From NCBI RefSeq assembly GCF_937920985.1, contig NZ_CALDXR010000032.1:1-64000 (forward strand): a DNA stretch of 64,000 bases, in the 5' to 3' direction. Position numbers and translations under genes: made by a program. This document shows, piece by piece, positions 62,100 through 64,000 of the stretch. Positions within the stretch are counted from its first letter, which is position 1. Each line of letters opens with the position of its first letter. Under the pieces are notes generated by a model, which saw nothing but the letters and a program-made list of their open reading frames with translations, had not been told where the DNA came from and did not search any database. The stretch is from an uncultured Phascolarctobacterium sp. Its GTDB lineage: Bacteria > Bacillota > Negativicutes > Acidaminococcales > Acidaminococcaceae.

Positions 62100-63755
62100 T
62101 TATTCTTGCAATTTCTCCAACACAAGATTGCTGACAATCTCTTTAAAATAGTTAAGGTTATTACTGCCGATATAAATAACCTTGCCCTTGTTTTCCTCCC
62201 TGCCGTTGTTGACATTGTTCTTCATTCTATAGTACAGCGTATGGGAACAATGCAGTGTATTAAACAGAACAACATCGGCATTTCTTGTTATATTAATATC
62301 ATAGTTGACATTCTCGGAATCAATATAATTGAAATACGGATAAAGCTCCTTAAGCCTGTTTTGCCATACCTGATGACCACCCATAATCAATATATTAAGG
62401 CTTTTAAGCTTGCCCTGAACATAGCTGTTGGGAACAATAGAAGTCTCCTCAACTACTTCCTCCTCAGGACAATCCAACTCATCTACCCTGTCCTCCAGGG
62501 TTTTGTTAAGCTGCTGCATAAGCTGGTTGTCCTTCAAAAAGTCTTCTACCAGCTGCTTTTGCTCCTCCAACTGCGCCTTCAATTCGGCAATCTCCTTTTC
62601 AGAAGTATACTGCAGACGTTTGTAATCAGCCTGCAGCTTTTTCATCTGAGCTTCTTTTTCATCTATAATACTGTTCAAGGGAGCGGCCTGTGCCTTAAGC
62701 CTGCTTACTTCCTCCATATGCTCAGTTGCTTTTTGCTTGACCTTAAGCTTTTGCTTCAAAAATTTTTCGGCATATAATTTTCCCTGCCCCAATATCGGCC
62801 ACACAGCGCAGCACAAATAAATCATCAGTTCCTTAAGCCTTTCATTATCCTTAAACTCTGGATAACGGTTCAGCACTGCAAATATTTTCTGCAGACGTTC
62901 CTGATCTAAATCAGATACACTTTTATTAAGATTAAAAGCAGTATAATCAAGCTCCATCACCGCCAGCAGCTGATAAATCATCGCTATATGTTCTAGTGCC
63001 TCATCGTTAAGCAGTGCCAAGTCTGCCAAGCTCTTCGCTCTTTTATGCTTTTTCAACCAGTTTTTGGCCTCTCGTCTGGTCTGCAGAAACTCATCATCTG
63101 TTATCTTATGCAAACAAGTTGCTTTCAAACCGGATAAATTCAAAAAGCTGTCTACAGCAGCTTTTTCTAGTTTATGGTTATTAACTGCTGCCTGCATATA
63201 CAAAAACGCCAGCATTGCCTTAAGTTTTCCTTTGCTATCATCAAGCTTGTCGATAATTTCTGTTTTATAGCCTGCATAGCATTGGTAACCCTGCTTTTTG
63301 CTAGCTTTAATATAATCAGCCGCAGCTTTAAACTGCTTCTTCAGTAAGTTGACCAATGGTGTTTTTTCTATACTATCAAAAGAGCTGATTAACGCAGCAA
63401 TAAATGCCTGCTCCGGCACCATGCCTAACGCAGCATCAGTTATAGGAATTACAAATTTAAAGCCTTTTCCTTTTTCTAGCTGCTGCTTACTTAAGAGCTC
63501 CTCTATTTCTTCAGAATTCTTGGCGTCATCTATCAAGCAGCAAAGACACAGGTGCTCAAGTGTCTTTGCCGGAAAAATTTCAGCAAGCTCCTCCGCTGTA
63601 TAAAATTCTTTATCAGCTACAGTCTCCGTAAAGCTGTTCTGCTGATTACGAGCAGCAAAAACTTCATTAGTATTAACGATATAATCAATTTCCGAAACAG
63701 GTGCGATTGTTTCGAGATTAAACTTCTTCAAGTATGCTTCTTTAGATACAACCAT
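62100..63755 (-). CDS. Coiled-coil protein with C-terminal DUF2325 domain
   Basis: A 551-residue cytoplasmic protein. Residues about 1-335 are helical with many charged residues. A coiled coil spans about 345-440 (EEVSRLKAQAAPLNSIIDEK, then EAQMKKLQADYKRL and AELKAQLEEQKQLVEDF). Residues about 460-551 form a DUF2325 domain: LNILIMGGHQVWQNRLKELY, then ADVVLFNTLHCSHTLYYRMK, with conserved His and Cys residues. DUF2325 proteins are uncharacterised. The promoter shows an extended -10 and an inverted repeat. No partner gene is evident. Confidence 0.75.
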   Translation of the reverse strand: MVVSKEAYLKKFNLETIAPVSEIDYIVNTNEVFAARNQQNSFTETVADKEFYTAEELAEIFPAKTLEHLCLCCLIDDAKNSEEIEELLSKQQLEKGKGFKFVIPITDAALGMVPEQAFIAALISSFDSIEKTPLVNLLKKQFKAAADYIKASKKQGYQCYAGYKTEIIDKLDDSKGKLKAMLAFLYMQAAVNNHKLEKAAVDSFLNLSGLKATCLHKITDDEFLQTRREAKNWLKKHKRAKSLADLALLNDEALEHIAMIYQLLAVMELDYTAFNLNKSVSDLDQERLQKIFAVLNRYPEFKDNERLKELMIYLCCAVWPILGQGKLYAEKFLKQKLKVKQKATEHMEEVSRLKAQAAPLNSIIDEKEAQMKKLQADYKRLQYTSEKEIAELKAQLEEQKQLVEDFLKDNQLMQQLNKTLEDRVDELDCPEEEVVEETSIVPNSYVQGKLKSLNILIMGGHQVWQNRLKELYPYFNYIDSENVNYDINITRNADVVLFNTLHCSHTLYYRMKNNVNNGREENKGKVIYIGSNNLNYFKEIVSNLVLEKLQE

Positions 63756-63771
63756 AGTTTTTCACTCCTCT

Positions 63772-63815
63772 TTGCAATATAAATAATAAACTTTATATAT
63801 ATTGCAATTATAACA
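63772..63815 (-). promoter_or_regulatory. Promoter and inverted repeat of the DUF2325 gene
   Basis: The minus strand has TGTTATAAT (63807-63815). Immediately downstream, TTGCAATATA (63772-63781) and TATATTGCAA (63798-63807) form a perfect 10-bp inverted repeat with a 16-bp gap, placed as an operator would be. Confidence 0.6.
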
Positions 63816-63843
63816 TTTTACTGCAGCAATTACCAGCAAAGCC

Positions 63844-63882
63844 AAAAGCCTGCTATGCCACATTAACGCAGCATTGCAGGCG
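63844..63882 (-). terminator. Terminator of the gene at the right edge
   Basis: Minus strand: GCCTGC-ATGC pairs with GCAT-GCAGGC, then TTTT. Confidence 0.7.
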
Positions 63883-63892
63883 TAATTTGCTA

Positions 63893-64000
63893 CTAAAACA
63901 AGTTTTGCATCGCAAATGATTCAAATCTTTCGACGCTTGCATCAGAATATCTTTTATTAAGATTTAATTCACGGCAAAGCTTACCGTAGTACTCAGGAGA
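63893..64000 (-). CDS. C-terminus of a gene running off the right edge
   Basis: Thirty-five codons in frame, ending VERFESFAMQNLF then TAG, followed by a terminator. The visible part (PEYYGKLCRELNLNKRYSD) is charged and soluble. It is too short to assign a family. Confidence 0.55.
   Translation of the reverse strand, partial: SPEYYGKLCRELNLNKRYSDASVERFESFAMQNLF

Overview
The window looks like chromosome of a Gram-negative-type Firmicute (Negativicutes). An Acidaminococcaceae or Phascolarctobacterium-like host is my inference. Firmicute traits are RNase J, a tryptophan T-box, EF-P paired with PepQ, a PheB-type ACT protein next to hom-thrB, and an HflX/YnbB pair. Organic-acid traits are a CitA/DcuS-type two-component system, TctAB, a TAXI-TRAP transporter and a LarA/2-hydroxyacid dehydrogenase pair. 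Almost every gene lies on the minus strand, so operons read from high to low coordinates.

Layout. 1-5.5 kb: a zinc-ribbon protein, RF3 and a CitA/CitB-like two-component system, preceded by a structured RNA that may be an attenuator. 5.6-8.6 kb: tRNA-Pro and the pheB-hom-thrB operon. 8.7-18.8 kb: efp-pepQ, larA-ldh, a flavodoxin-like gene (plus strand), an M20 peptidase, metQ, rpsB-tsf, and a CaCA antiporter behind a yybP-ykoY (manganese) riboswitch. 18.8-36.9 kb: tctBA, a YnbB-like PLP enzyme, hflX, a DEAD-box helicase, cinA, rimO, an orphan binding lipoprotein, ygiQ, rodZ, ftsK and rnj.

37-47.3 kb is an accessory, defence-type region. It holds a candidate small RNA, a 54-residue membrane peptide, a rhuM gene flanked by a repressor gene and a copy of that gene's 3' end, a phage-like repressor/operator/Cro switch, and a complete type II-A CRISPR-Cas locus. 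The locus has 23 identical repeats with 22 spacers of 30 bp, a leader ending in ATTTGAG, csn2, cas2, cas1, cas9, and a divergent tracrRNA whose anti-repeat, bulge and hairpins can be read directly. The array's old (trailer) end runs into the 3' part of the Cro-like gene, which also lacks a usual start codon. Two adjacent spacers share an identical 10-nt seed and differ internally only at synonymous codon positions. They therefore look like two captures of the same conserved coding site from related invaders.

47.8-64 kb: a TAXI-TRAP transporter operon, a small plus-strand gene, a trpDCFBA operon under a T-box with specifier TGG (no trpE or trpG here), an AlbA_2/Schlafen-type regulator, an EF-G paralogue lacking the P-loop lysine, a DUF1848 protein preceded by a 40-residue cysteine peptide, a DUF2325 coiled-coil protein, and the end of a further gene.

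The most promising leads are the CRISPR/phage-switch junction, the paired spacers, the two unassigned structured RNAs (about 4.9-5.1 kb and 37.1-37.3 kb), and the EF-G paralogue with the altered P-loop.
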